DNA from: Caldalkalibacillus mannanilyticus JCM 10596
GTDB lineage: Bacteria; Bacillota; Bacilli; Caldalkalibacillales; JCM-10596
Length of the DNA: 64,000 nucleotides
NCBI RefSeq assembly: GCF_000615945.1
Contig: NZ_BAMO01000002.1
Coordinates: forward strand, 1-64,000
Direction of reading: 5' to 3'
Below, one piece after another: positions 35,049-43,675 of the stretch. The first letter of the stretch is position 1; every line of letters starts with the position of its first letter. Both the position numbers and the translations under genes were made by a program. The notes below the pieces were generated by a model. It was given only the letters and a program-made list of their open reading frames with translations, did no database searches and was not told the origin of the DNA.

Positions 35049-37294
35049 ATGATAACAAGAGATACCATATTGGATTTTATGAAAGAAAAAGCATATAAAC
35101 CGCTCACTGTAAATGAACTGGAGCAGGAGTTTGAGATCGAAGCCTCCGATGATTTTAGGACCTTTGTGAAATTGCTTAATGACTTAGAAGAAAGCGGAGA
35201 AATTGTTCGAACCAGAGCGAACCGCTACGGTCTGCCAGAAAAGATGAACTTGTTTAAAGGAAGAATCCAAGGGCATGCCAAAGGCTTCGGTTTCTTGATT
35301 CCTGAAACGCCAGGTGAGCCAGATGTATTCATCTCGGAGAAAGACTTGAATGGAGCGATGAACGGCGATACTTGCTTGGTTCGACTGAACAGCACAACGA
35401 ATGGAAAGAGGTTAGAAGGAGAAGTTATTCGCATTCTGAAGAGAGCTGTCACTCAAGTTGTAGGAACGTTTCAGGATGTGACTACCTATGGTTTTGTTGT
35501 CGTAGACGACAAACGCATGGCACAGGATATTTTTATTCCTAAGGAAGCGTTTAATGGGGCTGCCGAAGGTCATAAAGTCGTGGTCCAAATTACAAAATAC
35601 CCCGAGGGTAGAAGATCGGCTGAAGGGGAAGTGGTCGAAATTCTGGGTCACAAAAATGATCCTGGAGTGGACATTCTTTCGATCATTCGTAAGTTTCAGC
35701 TTCCGGAAAGCTTTCCAGAAGGCGTCCTTAAGGAGGCGGAAGCCGTTCCTGACCAGATTCATGCAGATGAATTGAAGAATCGGCGTGATCTGCGCAATGA
35801 AACCATTGTGACCATTGACGGGGAGGACGCTAAAGACTTAGATGATGCTATTTCCTTGAAGAAAAATGAAAAAGGAAACTTCCTGCTTGGCGTTCATATT
35901 GCTGATGTGAGCTACTATGTGGAGGAAGGATCGCTTCTCGATCAGGAGGCACTGAAAAGAGGGACAAGTGTGTACCTTGTCGATCGAGTGATTCCGATGA
36001 TTCCGCATCGCCTATCTAATGGAATCTGTAGTTTAAATCCTCAGGTAGATCGCCTCACTTTATCCTGCGAGATGGAAATCACAGTACATGGGGACATCGT
36101 ATCTCATGAAATTTTTGAAAGTGTCATTCGAACAACAGAAAGAATGACTTACTCAAATGTACGCAAAATCGTAGAAAGAGAAGATGAGGAGGTTCTTCAA
36201 CAGTATGAGCCGCTGGTTCCTTTCTTTGACATGATGAAAGAGCTTGCTTTGATTCTTAGAAAGCATCGAATGGAAAGAGGCGCGGTTGACTTTGACTTTA
36301 AGGAAGCCAAGGTGCTTGTTAATGATGAGGGACATCCACACGATGTGGTGATTCGAGAACGCTCGATTGCTGAAAAAATCATTGAGGAATTTATGCTAGC
36401 AGCGAATGAAACAGTGGCAGAGCACTTTCATTGGTTAAATGTACCTTTTATCTATCGTGTGCATGAAGACCCGAAGCCAGAAAAGCTACAAAGCTTTTTG
36501 GAGTTTGTCACGAACTTTGGTTATGTCGTGAGAGGGAGTTCTAATTCGATTCATCCTAGGGCATTGCAGCAGCTTCTAGAGCAGATCAAGGATACTCCAG
36601 AAGAAACCATTATTAGTACTGTTATGCTGCGTTCTATGAAGCAGGCAAAATATATGTCGGAAAGCCTAGGACATTTTGGACTTGCTACTGAATTCTATAC
36701 TCATTTTACCTCCCCTATCCGAAGGTACCCAGATCTGATCGTCCACCGCTTAATTCGTACGTATTTGATCGAAGGAGATGTCAGAGAAGGTACTCAGGAT
36801 CATTGGGCAGGGAAGCTGGGAGAAATAGCGCAGCATACGTCTGAACGTGAAAGACAAGCTGTAGAAGCAGAACGTGAAACAGATGATTTAAAGAAAGCTG
36901 AATTTATGAAGGATAAGGTAGGAGAAGAATTTGAAGGTGTGATTAGTGGTGTCACTTCTTTTGGAATCTTCGTTGAGCTGCCCAATACGATTGAAGGCTT
37001 GGTTCATGTCAGCTTCTTAACAGATGATTATTATCATTACCATGAAAAGCAATATGCAATGATTGGTGAACGAACAGGAAAAATCTATCGCATTGGCGAC
37101 TCTGTCAAAGTAAAATGTGTCAATGTGAATATCGAAGAAAGATCCATTGATTTTGAAATGGTAGCTCCAAGCCAAGAAGAGAAAGAACGAAAAAGCCTGC
37201 TGTACTAGAAAATCAACAGAAAAAGAAAAAAGAAAAACGTAAAGAAGTTCCCAAATATAAAGCAAAGCAAGTGCGCCGAATGAAAAAAAAGTAA
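35049..37294 (+). CDS. rnr: Ribonuclease R (C-terminal tail frameshifted as read)
   Basis: 3'-to-5' exoribonuclease that digests structured RNA and works with SmpB-tmRNA in trans-translation quality control. Domain order: winged helix (1-70), two cold-shock domains, RNB catalytic domain with [14 protein letters not shown] near residues 255-268, and S1 domain near 620-700. As read the frame stops at 37208, but one extra A in the run at 37190-37194 extends it into a lysine-rich tail ending at 37294, as is typical of RNase R, giving 748 residues. smpB and ssrA follow. Confidence 0.95.
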
Positions 37295-37311
37295 ACTCAA
37301 AATAAGAAAAG

Positions 37312-37350
37312 ACCCCGTTCGAGAGGGTATTAGGGCTCTCATTCGGGGTT
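37312..37350 (+). terminator. Hairpin after rnr
   Basis: ACCCCG...GAGAG pairs with CTCTC...CGGGGT around an internal loop. Only a weak T tract follows. Confidence 0.55.
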
Positions 37351-37443
37351 CGTTTGATTGAAGGCTTAAAATAAATGAACAGAATCATACAACATAACAA
37401 AAAAAGTAAACTGGAAAGCTTTTAAAATACTGTGTGTGTATGG

Positions 37444-37449
37444 TATAAT
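37444..37449 (+). promoter_or_regulatory. Extended -10 promoter of smpB
   Basis: TGGTATAAT (TGn plus perfect TATAAT) 42 bases upstream of the smpB start. TTTAAA at 37421-37426 is a weak -35 at 17-base spacing. Confidence 0.6.
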
Positions 37450-37490
37450 GAAAAATACATTGATTTCTGTGCAAGGGGAGGGTTGTTGAT

Positions 37491-37954
37491 ATGTCTGAGG
37501 GAATAAAAGTCGTTGCCCAGAATAAAAAAGCAAGGCATGATTACCATATTGAAGATACCTTCGAAACAGGAATGGTATTAACAGGCACGGAGATAAAATC
37601 CATTCGTGCAGGAAAAGCTAATCTCAAGGATAGCTTTGCCCGAATTCAAAATGGTGAGGTCTTTTTGCATAATATGCATATCAGCCTTATGAGCAGGGAA
37701 ATCGGTACAATCATGAACCACTTCGTACAAGAAAGCTTCTCCTCCAGCGAAAGCAAATTAGTAAGCTGATTGGCTTAACAAAAGAACAAGGGTATTCTCT
37801 TGTTCCATTACGAATGTATCTCAAGCATGGTTTTGCCAAATTAGAATTAGCCCTTGCCAAAGGGAAAAAGCTGTACGACAAGAGAGAAACACTGAAGAAG
37901 AAGGATGCTCAGCGAGAAGTAGAAAGAGCCTTTCGTGAAAGACAAAAAGTGTAA
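37491..37954 (+). pseudogene. smpB: SsrA-binding protein SmpB (frameshifted as read)
   Basis: Small RNA-binding protein that brings tmRNA to stalled ribosomes. N-terminal part: [19 protein letters not shown], then [19 protein letters not shown]-terminal: [20 protein letters not shown]. The frame slips at CC 37685-37686, where a third C would give the conserved [13 protein letters not shown]. The corrected protein has 154 residues. The tmRNA gene follows at 38020. Confidence 0.95.
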
Positions 37955-37977
37955 ATGAATTCTTCATCCTGTTATGC

Positions 37978-37983
37978 TATACT
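37978..37983 (+). promoter_or_regulatory. Extended -10 promoter of ssrA
   Basis: TGCTATACT (TGn plus TATACT) 36 bases upstream of the mature 5' end, allowing a short precursor leader. Confidence 0.5.
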
Positions 37984-38019
37984 AAGTAAGCACATCTTTT
38001 GAAGATGGTATTATTACAT

Positions 38020-38379
38020 GGGGGCGTTTTGGATTCGACGGGGATAGTTCGGGCTTTAGTGGCGAGTCGAGGGGTCGGCCTCGTAAAAACGCAACGCCAA
38101 TAATAACTGGCAAATCTAACAACAACTTCGCTTTAGCAGCTTAGTCTGCTAGCGGCTCTTTCTAGCAATCGCCCATGTTGCTTGAGTAGAGCTCACTCTT
38201 AGTGGGATGCGGCATTGATCCTCCACCTGTGGATCTATGTCTAAGGAAATCAGGTTAGTCTAAAGGGTGGCCTGTCGCTGGGCGTTCCATTAGGCGAATC
38301 TTAAATTCAGTGACTACACTCGTAGAAGCTATCGTTACGTTGTCTTCGGACGTGGGTTCGACTCCCACCGTCTCCACCA
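38020..38379 (+). ncRNA. ssrA: Transfer-messenger RNA
   Basis: 360-nt tmRNA. The 5' end GGGGGCGTTTTGGATTCGACGG pattern starts at 38020 and pairs with CGTCTCC at the 3' end, which carries an encoded CCA; the T arm GTTCGACTC is present. The tag frame reads ...TGKSNNNFALAA and stop at about 38110-38150, with the degron ALAA. It acts with SmpB and RNase R encoded just upstream. Confidence 0.95.
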
Positions 38380-38397
38380 TACATAAGACATGAGATC

Positions 38398-38421
38398 AGT
38401 ACCTGAAAAGGGTGCTTTTTT
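38398..38421 (+). terminator. Terminator after ssrA
   Basis: AGTACC pairs with GGTGCT around TGAAAAG and runs into six T. Confidence 0.65.
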
Positions 38422-38539
38422 GTTTTGAAGGAAATCCACCAATTTTTGTAGTATACTGAGTAAAAAAGAAAAAAATTACATTATAAAATATGCATTGTCA
38501 GTCATCGTCGTATAATTCCAAAATAGAAGAGGTATAGCT

Positions 38540-38608
38540 ATGACGATAAGGATAGAAAAAGTAAGTGAATATAACAAAATGTTCACGCTCGGTCGCCTGG
38601 CGTATTAA
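38540..38608 (+). pseudogene. Truncated gene stub running into the first attC-like site
   Basis: ATG 38540 with an AGAGG site opens a frame MTIRIEKVSEYN that runs into the left box of site 1 and stops at 38608. Such an N-terminus is common in GNAT acetyltransferases, but twelve residues are too few to prove it. It looks like the remains of a cassette gene whose body was deleted. Confidence 0.4.
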
Positions 38609-38763
38609 AGTCCAATTGATTGGAGCAATTTCATAGCAAAGAAGTAGACTCAGCGACACATCTTCTTCTCTAACCGAGTCGGATCGCCTTCACCAAGAAA
38701 GCATTTCTAGGTTCAGGATTCACCTGTAAGACTCATGGGCGTCGTAGATATGAAACGTTAGCT
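38569..38763 (+). repeat. attC-like site 1 (chimeric)
   Basis: R'' ATATAAC 38569-38575, R' GTTAGCT 38757-38763. The left arm is of the TGTTCACG type while the right arm is of the CGTAGATA type, so the outer stem does not pair well; two half-sites seem joined. The right half has the caccaag...ggttcagg type of central arm. Confidence 0.8.
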
Positions 38764-38848
38764 GAAATTGATTAATTGAAATGGGGGTATTCTAATTTGT
38801 AGTTATAATGTAATAAAATATAAGAAAAAATATAGGAGGAAATATCTA

Positions 38849-40207
38849 TTGATTACTCTTAAATCTTATGAATCTAATATACTTAAGGTAGAAAATCTAA
38901 GAGATTTATTAACTGACACCATTAAGAAAATGGGTTATAATTTTCCAATGGAAGAAGCAAAGTCTGAATACCAAAAAACTCTAGGTATTAATTGTATTGA
39001 TTTCAAACCTGAGTTTGGAAGAAGATTTTTTTACGAGATGAACTATCTTTATGGTTCCAGCAAGGGAATAATGTGGAGTACGTTTTTTAAGCTATCAAAT
39101 GAAAAGGATTATTGTCTGATTACTTTGATTGAAGATGATGAGACCGAAAATAAACGTTCAAAAACAAAAAGACATAAGATTTCTCTAGGTTTTATGTCAG
39201 TTGATTATAATATTGATGAGATACAAAAGATACTTGACTTTTTAGTAGAAAATATTCGAGAACTCGATACATGGAGTGTGGTTCAAAAAAAGAATGAAAA
39301 ATTTATTGAGTTAAGTCAAAATTACTCGTCTCCAGTATTTTCTGAAGAGGAGTACGTTTTTGCCAAATATTTTAACGATAGTTTATTATCAAGTATTATA
39401 TTAACAATAAAGTCTTCAGGTAGCCTGTTGAAAAGGGACCTAATAAATAAGTTTGAAAAAATCGAAGATATTAATAAATACTTGGACTCATTGAAAGAAC
39501 AAAATTTAATTCGCCCAGAATACGTAGTACTGTGTAAAAAAACTAATGAGCAGATAACAAAATCCTCTAAGAAGGAAAGCATTGACTTAATGGGTGAGCA
39601 TGATATCAGATGTAGTCGGTGCGATAGACTGATTACAGAAGAAACTATTGAAGAGTTATTAATTACAACAAAAATTTCAAATAACATGATAGACGGAAGT
39701 CGCTGGATGACAATCAATTTAGTTGATGCCCTGGTTGCATTAGGAGTCCCATTAGAAGATATATTAGTTAATATTGCTGAAGGTCCAGAAGAAATCGATG
39801 CAATTGTTTCAATTGGCGAGAATTTATTGCTATTCGAGCTAAAAGATTCTCAATTTTCTCTTGGACATGCATATCCTTTTCAAAGTAGATTAGTAGTATA
39901 TAATGCGGGCATAGGAGTAATTTGGGCTTCAAGAGGCGTAGCTCCAGAGGTTAAAGAACATTTTAATCGTGTAAAACCTGAGGCAGATATATGTTACATA
40001 GAAAGTTTAGATGAGATACTACCTTCATTAGGTAAATTAATAGAAGGTTTGAGGTGGAAGTTAGCAACAAATGAGTTGAAATCACTTATTAGCTCAGGGA
40101 TGGTAATGTTTGATCTTGCAGCTGGAATTGTCGAAGATCTAAAAGTTTCTAATAGTGCTTTAGATGGTAAAAAACAACTAGTTGCTGTATCACAAGACAT
40201 AAAATAA
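38849..40207 (+). CDS. Cassette 1: putative PD-(D/E)xK nuclease-like protein
   Basis: 452-residue protein from TTG 38849 behind TAGGAGG. The N-terminal 200 residues match nothing I know; a CSRC zinc-like pair lies near residue 250; and residues about 310-350 read EEIDAIVSIGENLLLFELKD, where the acidic residue, the ELK triad and a following QFSLGHA resemble a PD-(D/E)xK nuclease core. Defence against foreign DNA is a reasonable guess, not shown. The gene is AT-rich and unlike the flanking chromosome. It starts 86 bases after the R' box of site 1 and ends with its own terminator before site 2. Confidence 0.75.
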   Translation: MITLKSYESNILKVENLRDLLTDTIKKMGYNFPMEEAKSEYQKTLGINCIDFKPEFGRRFFYEMNYLYGSSKGIMWSTFFKLSNEKDYCLITLIEDDETENKRSKTKRHKISLGFMSVDYNIDEIQKILDFLVENIRELDTWSVVQKKNEKFIELSQNYSSPVFSEEEYVFAKYFNDSLLSSIILTIKSSGSLLKRDLINKFEKIEDINKYLDSLKEQNLIRPEYVVLCKKTNEQITKSSKKESIDLMGEHDIRCSRCDRLITEETIEELLITTKISNNMIDGSRWMTINLVDALVALGVPLEDILVNIAEGPEEIDAIVSIGENLLLFELKDSQFSLGHAYPFQSRLVVYNAGIGVIWASRGVAPEVKEHFNRVKPEADICYIESLDEILPSLGKLIEGLRWKLATNELKSLISSGMVMFDLAAGIVEDLKVSNSALDGKKQLVAVSQDIK

Positions 40208-40221
40208 TCTTGATAAAAATA

Positions 40222-40252
40222 AAAAGGCATAGATTTACTATGCCTTTTATTT
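40222..40252 (+). terminator. Terminator in cassette 1
   Basis: AAAAGGCATAG and CTATGCCTTTT form a perfect 11-bp stem with loop ATTTA, followed by ATTTTT. Confidence 0.85.
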
Positions 40253-40286
40253 TTGAAATTAGATAAATAAAGAGACAATCAACTTC

Positions 40287-40414
40287 AGCTAACACTTTGG
40301 ATTCGTTGCGCAGTTGCCTAGAAAAAATCTCATGGACTCAACCATGAGATCAGGATAAATACGTAAAAATAGAGAAGACAACGAAACCTGCAATTGCGCA
40401 AATCCATGTTGAAC
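40287..40414 (+). repeat. attC-like site 2
   Basis: R'' AGCTAAC 40287-40293; R' GTTGAAC 40408-40414, a perfect GTTRRRY. Arms GGATT..TTGCGCAGTTGC and GCAATTGCGCAAATCC pair. The centre carries TCTCATGG-ACTCAA-CCATGAGA. The left box and its flank complement the start of cassette 1 over 16 of 17 nt. Confidence 0.85.
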
Positions 40415-40593
40415 GAAGCCGCGGTTCAACGCATCCCCTTAAGCCTTGTTATTTGTTTCTAGACTTATTTTTTGTTTTTAGTAGAGCTAGTTTTAGTCGG
40501 TTTGAGAGATAACGTTCGTTTTCTTTAAAAAAGGCCAGATCTTCCCCTCCCCAAGAAGAGGCTTTTTTTGAAAAGTATTCATTTCAACTTAAC

Positions 40594-41733
40594 TCAACTA
40601 CTATTAGGTTGAAACGAGCTTACCATACACCAATGGCCCCCACAAGAAGAGCACAACGAAATATCAACACCTGTAGCTTTGAGGATAAGTTCTCGAGCAG
40701 ATAACTTTACTTTAGCTCTAATCTTAGTCCGAGTTAATCTCAAGCAAGTAAGGAGCTTTCTTTTCCGATTGCTATTACTTAAGATGCCGTAGTACCGTAT
40801 CCTTTGAAATCCAGAAGGAAGGACATGCTGTAAAAAACGACGCATAAATTCCATGGCCTTTAATTTTAAGAGCTTTACCTTCTGATCTCGGTAATCTCGG
40901 TACCGAAAGGTGACATGTTCATCATCCATAGAAATCAACCGATTATTATAGACGGCTGTCTTATGGGTGTACCTGCTTAGATATTGAACCACATAAAAAG
41001 GGCTCTTAAATGGCTTTTTACAATACATCACCCAATCCATAGAGTAGAGAGAATCGAGCAAGGATTGAAAGGAAGACTTCTCTTCTTCATGAAAAAGATC
41101 ATACGTAAACAGAATCTTTTTCTCTTCGTCAGCTCTTTTTAATAGAAAGAGAAACTTGCCACGAAACACCTTTGAGAGCACCCTCACGGATATAAAAAAC
41201 TTCTTCTTCGATCGAACAAACGAACAGCCAGAAGGAGAAAGTCCACCGCCTGGTACAATGCAGTGAACATGGGGATGGAAAGAGAGAGTCTGTCCCCAGC
41301 TATGCAAGACCATGGTGACTCCAATTTGAGCGCCTAAATACTTTTGATCCAGTGCCAGCTGGCTCAAAGTTTGAGAGGCTGCTTTGAAAAGGAGAGAGTA
41401 CATCACGGAAGAGTTCGATAGAAACAGCCTATTGAGCTGGTGGGGCACCGTAAACACCATATGAAAATAGGGGACAGGCAGCAACTCATGGGTTCGGTCT
41501 AGAATCCATTGCTTCTTCTTCACGTTCCCGCATTTGGGGCAGTTCCGATTCCGACAGGAATTATAGGATATTTTCGAAGCCTGACAACCATCACATACAT
41601 CTACATGTCCACCTAGCTCGGCTGTTCTGCAATGGCAAATGGCCTGAATGGCTTTAAGCCCTTCGTAATGAACCTTATTGGAAGCAAGATAAGATCTTGA
41701 GAAACGAGTAAAAACATCTTGTAGTTCAATCAA
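40594..41733 (-). CDS. IS91-family HUH transposase
   Basis: Rolling-circle type transposase of about 379 residues. The N-terminal zinc domain has CHC, CDGC and CRNRNCPKCGN; the nuclease core has the HUH motif within FHPHVHCIVPGGG; the catalytic tyrosine is expected in QYLSRYTHKTAVY. A C-terminal CSSCGG pair lies near the end. TTG 41733 is preferred (7 bases from GGAGGT), although ATG 41739 is in frame but too close to it. It overlaps or abuts the recombinase gene. All catalytic motifs look intact. Confidence 0.88.
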   Translation of the reverse strand: MIELQDVFTRFSRSYLASNKVHYEGLKAIQAICHCRTAELGGHVDVCDGCQASKISYNSCRNRNCPKCGNVKKKQWILDRTHELLPVPYFHMVFTVPHQLNRLFLSNSSVMYSLLFKAASQTLSQLALDQKYLGAQIGVTMVLHSWGQTLSFHPHVHCIVPGGGLSPSGCSFVRSKKKFFISVRVLSKVFRGKFLFLLKRADEEKKILFTYDLFHEEEKSSFQSLLDSLYSMDWVMYCKKPFKSPFYVVQYLSRYTHKTAVYNNRLISMDDEHVTFRYRDYRDQKVKLLKLKAMEFMRRFLQHVLPSGFQRIRYYGILSNSNRKRKLLTCLRLTRTKIRAKVKLSARELILKATGVDISLCSSCGGHWCMVSSFQPNSS

Positions 41734-42583
41734 GGTCATCACCTCCGTGGTCAAGGGGACTCTTGACTCCGAACACTTGAGCATGTGTGAGATGGAAGTA
41801 CATAGAAGTGGTTTGAATATTGTCGTGACCTAATAGCTCCTTAATTTGCAAAAGAATCGCTTCATTGTTTAATAGATGAGTAGCAAAACAATGACGTAGG
41901 GTGTGAACGGAAGCTTCTTTTTTTACACCAGTTAAGTTCAATGAATCTTTGAAGATTGATTGAATGGTCCGAGTGGCAATAGGTATAGTATCTGGATTCC
42001 CTGGAAAAAGCCATTCTTTAGGTCGATAGACCTTCCAATACTCACGAAGTAGCTGAAGATTTCTCTCAGATAAGATCGTGTATCGATCTTTATTGCCTTT
42101 AGATTGTCGGACAAAGATACGCATATTCTGACTATGAATATCTGAAATTTTAAGGTGAGCTACTTCACTCACTCGTAGGTCAGCTGAGTAAATCGTTGAA
42201 AGAATCGCTCGATGTTTAAGATTCTCAGTGGCCCTAAGGATACGAAATACTTCTTCACTTGTTAAAATGATAGGGAGTGTTCGTTTCTTTTTGACTCTTG
42301 GGATGTGAAGTATGTTCCATTCCCTACATAACACAGTTTGGAAATAGAACTTTATAGCCCCATAAGAAGAGTTTACGTAAGAGGAGCTTAATTTTTTTAC
42401 CGTTATAGCGTGATGGAGGAACGAGCATACCTCATCGTAACCAGTCGATGCAGGATGCTTCTGACAAAACTCAGCATAACGTTGAATGTGAGCAAGATAC
42501 GTTTTTTGAGTACTTTGAGCCAATCCCTTCAACTCCATAGATGTTTTCATAGATTGCATGAAATCTAGCATAATTAAATGCAC
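41726..42583 (-). CDS. Tyrosine recombinase, XerC-like, IS91-associated type
   Basis: 285-residue tyrosine recombinase. N-terminal SAM-like DNA-binding domain (about residues 10-95); catalytic residues Arg in LRVSEVAHL, Lys in GNKDR, His-x-x-Arg in HTLRHCFATHLL, His in LGHDNIQTT and Tyr in SMYFHL. The C-terminus GVKSPLD resembles both IntI integrases and IS91-linked recombinases. The extra alpha-helical insert that marks IntI, upstream of HTLRH, is absent, so I do not call it an integron integrase. Start ATG 42583 follows GGAAGGTG. Confidence 0.9.
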   Translation of the reverse strand: MHLIMLDFMQSMKTSMELKGLAQSTQKTYLAHIQRYAEFCQKHPASTGYDEVCSFLHHAITVKKLSSSYVNSSYGAIKFYFQTVLCREWNILHIPRVKKKRTLPIILTSEEVFRILRATENLKHRAILSTIYSADLRVSEVAHLKISDIHSQNMRIFVRQSKGNKDRYTILSERNLQLLREYWKVYRPKEWLFPGNPDTIPIATRTIQSIFKDSLNLTGVKKEASVHTLRHCFATHLLNNEAILLQIKELLGHDNIQTTSMYFHLTHAQVFGVKSPLDHGGDDLD

Positions 42584-42698
42584 CTTCCTTTAGATAGTTT
42601 CTCTTTGAGGATAAAGGAAGGTAGAATAATAAAGAAGATGTAATAAAATAGAAATAGATTAATGGATGGTATTTTAAAGCTACCGCGTTAGCGGTTTA

Positions 42699-42857
42699 GT
42701 TCAACAACGCATTCACGCTGCGGGTCGCTGTTGGTCCGCCAGAGGATTTTCGAAGAAGCAGAACCAGGCGGACAACCCTGCACCGACTAACCGCATCGCG
42801 GCCGTTCCCTTCGGTCACTTAAGTCGGTGAGGGTTCGTGAATGCCTGAACGTTAGAT
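42699..42857 (+). repeat. attC-like site 3
   Basis: R'' GTTCAAC 42699-42705, perfect RYYYAAC; R' GTTAGAT 42851-42857, perfect GTTRRRY. Arms GCATTCACG and CGTGAATGC pair exactly. The centre has CGGAC/GTCCG-type arms and a GGCCGTTCCCTTCGG segment. Confidence 0.88.
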
Positions 42858-42903
42858 GACATTCATTTTTACACGGAAGTAAAATGTAGTGGTCTCAATG
42901 TGG

Positions 42904-42909
42904 TATAAT
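42904..42909 (+). promoter_or_regulatory. Extended -10 promoter inside cassette 3
   Basis: TGGTATAAT (TGn plus TATAAT) 31 bases before the start codon. It suggests that this cassette carries its own promoter. Confidence 0.5.
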
Positions 42910-42939
42910 ATATTAAAAGAAACTTGGGTGGTGATTCTA

Positions 42940-43182
42940 ATGAAATGGGCAGAAGTTCGAAACCTATATCCAAACCAATTTGTTAAATTTGAGATACTTC
43001 ATTCAATGGTAGAGAAAGACAAAGAAATTGTTGATGAGGTAGCGGTCATAGGACCTGTTGCTGATGAAAACGCTACTAAAGAATTGCTTAACTCAAAAAA
43101 TAATGTATTAATTTATCATACATCTAAAGAAAATGTTGTATTAGAAATAAGAACTAGAAGTGTGTTAAGGAGATCTCATTAA
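42940..43182 (+). CDS. Cassette 3, gene 1: small conserved hypothetical protein
   Basis: 80 residues from ATG 42940 (GGTGGTG site) beginning MKWAEVRNLYPNQFVKFEIL. I recall similar small proteins in Firmicutes, often next to retropepsin-like genes, as here; function unknown. Its stop overlaps the next start in TAATG. No transmembrane segment. Confidence 0.75.
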   Translation: MKWAEVRNLYPNQFVKFEILHSMVEKDKEIVDEVAVIGPVADENATKELLNSKNNVLIYHTSKENVVLEIRTRSVLRRSH

Positions 43183-43416
43183 TGAAAATTAAATTGGAAC
43201 ATGGGATGATACTTACCTCTTTAGAAATTACTTACAAAGGAAAAAGTAAAGTTATTGATAAGTGTAATGCTTGGAGAGTATAGAGCTGACAATATCACAA
43301 TAGATTTTTCATCTTTTCCCTACCACGATATAAACGGATTACTAGGATTAGATATACTTTTAAAAGCTGGATTTGTAATTGACCTAAAGAACCTCGAGAT
43401 GAACCTGCATATATAG
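43182..43416 (+). pseudogene. Cassette 3, gene 2: decayed retropepsin-like aspartyl protease
   Basis: The N-terminus MKIKLEHGMILTSLEITYKG and C-terminus HDINGLLGLDILLKAGFVID match retropepsin-like proteins of Firmicutes, but the centre that should carry the catalytic DTG is missing: the frame runs into a stop at 43279, and the C-terminal part continues in another frame from about 43270. An internal deletion plus frame change is the simplest reading. Confidence 0.65.
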
Positions 43417-43452
43417 TGCAGGATTTTTTTGTGAGGGAAGAAAATGAACGTC

Positions 43453-43595
43453 ATATAACACTATATCTACGCTGCGGGCGAAGCGCTCTTGGTCTTGAAG
43501 AGATTTCTAGGGAGAGTTGCTCGACACACTCCATTCACCAACCGAGTCGGCTCGCCTGTAAGGCTCATGGGCGTCGTAGATACGGAACGTTATAT
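43453..43595 (+). repeat. attC-like site 4
   Basis: R'' ATATAAC 43453-43459; R' GTTATAT 43589-43595. Arms TATCTACG and CGTAGATA pair. The left flank AAAATGAACGTCATATAAC matches the complement of the cassette 3 start at 17 of 19 nt. Confidence 0.88.
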
Positions 43596-43675
43596 GAAAG
43601 ACCGACTCAAAGACAAGACTTGTACGTTATTCATTCGCAACGTCCTGTTGCTTGATGTAAAAGGAGTAAAATCAT

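Larger units (their letters stand above)
40408..42705. mobile_element. Cassette 2: recombinase-transposase unit
   Basis: Bounded by GTTGAAC (end of site 2) and its complement GTTCAAC (start of site 3), with flanks still matching (GTTGAACgAAgCCGC against GTTGAACtAAaCCGC). Inside are two minus-strand genes, a tyrosine recombinase and an IS91-type HUH transposase, a two-way terminator-like hairpin at about 40528-40570, and a 10-bp inverted repeat CCTTCCTTTA/TAAAGGAAGG at 42590-42628 upstream of the recombinase. Either an IS91-like element landed in a cassette, or the pair travels as a cassette. A second GTTCAAC at 40424-40430 makes a small hairpin with the R' box. Confidence 0.7.

Noticed and set aside
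38804-38809. Promoter for cassette 1
   Set aside because: A TATAAT is present but I find no -35 at a fitting distance and no TG extension, so I do not list it.
41726-42583. Calling the tyrosine recombinase an integron integrase (IntI)
   Set aside because: The region before HTLRH is too short to hold the IntI-specific extra helix, and the gene is paired with an IS91-type transposase as in IS91-linked recombinases. The GVKSPLD ending occurs in both groups.
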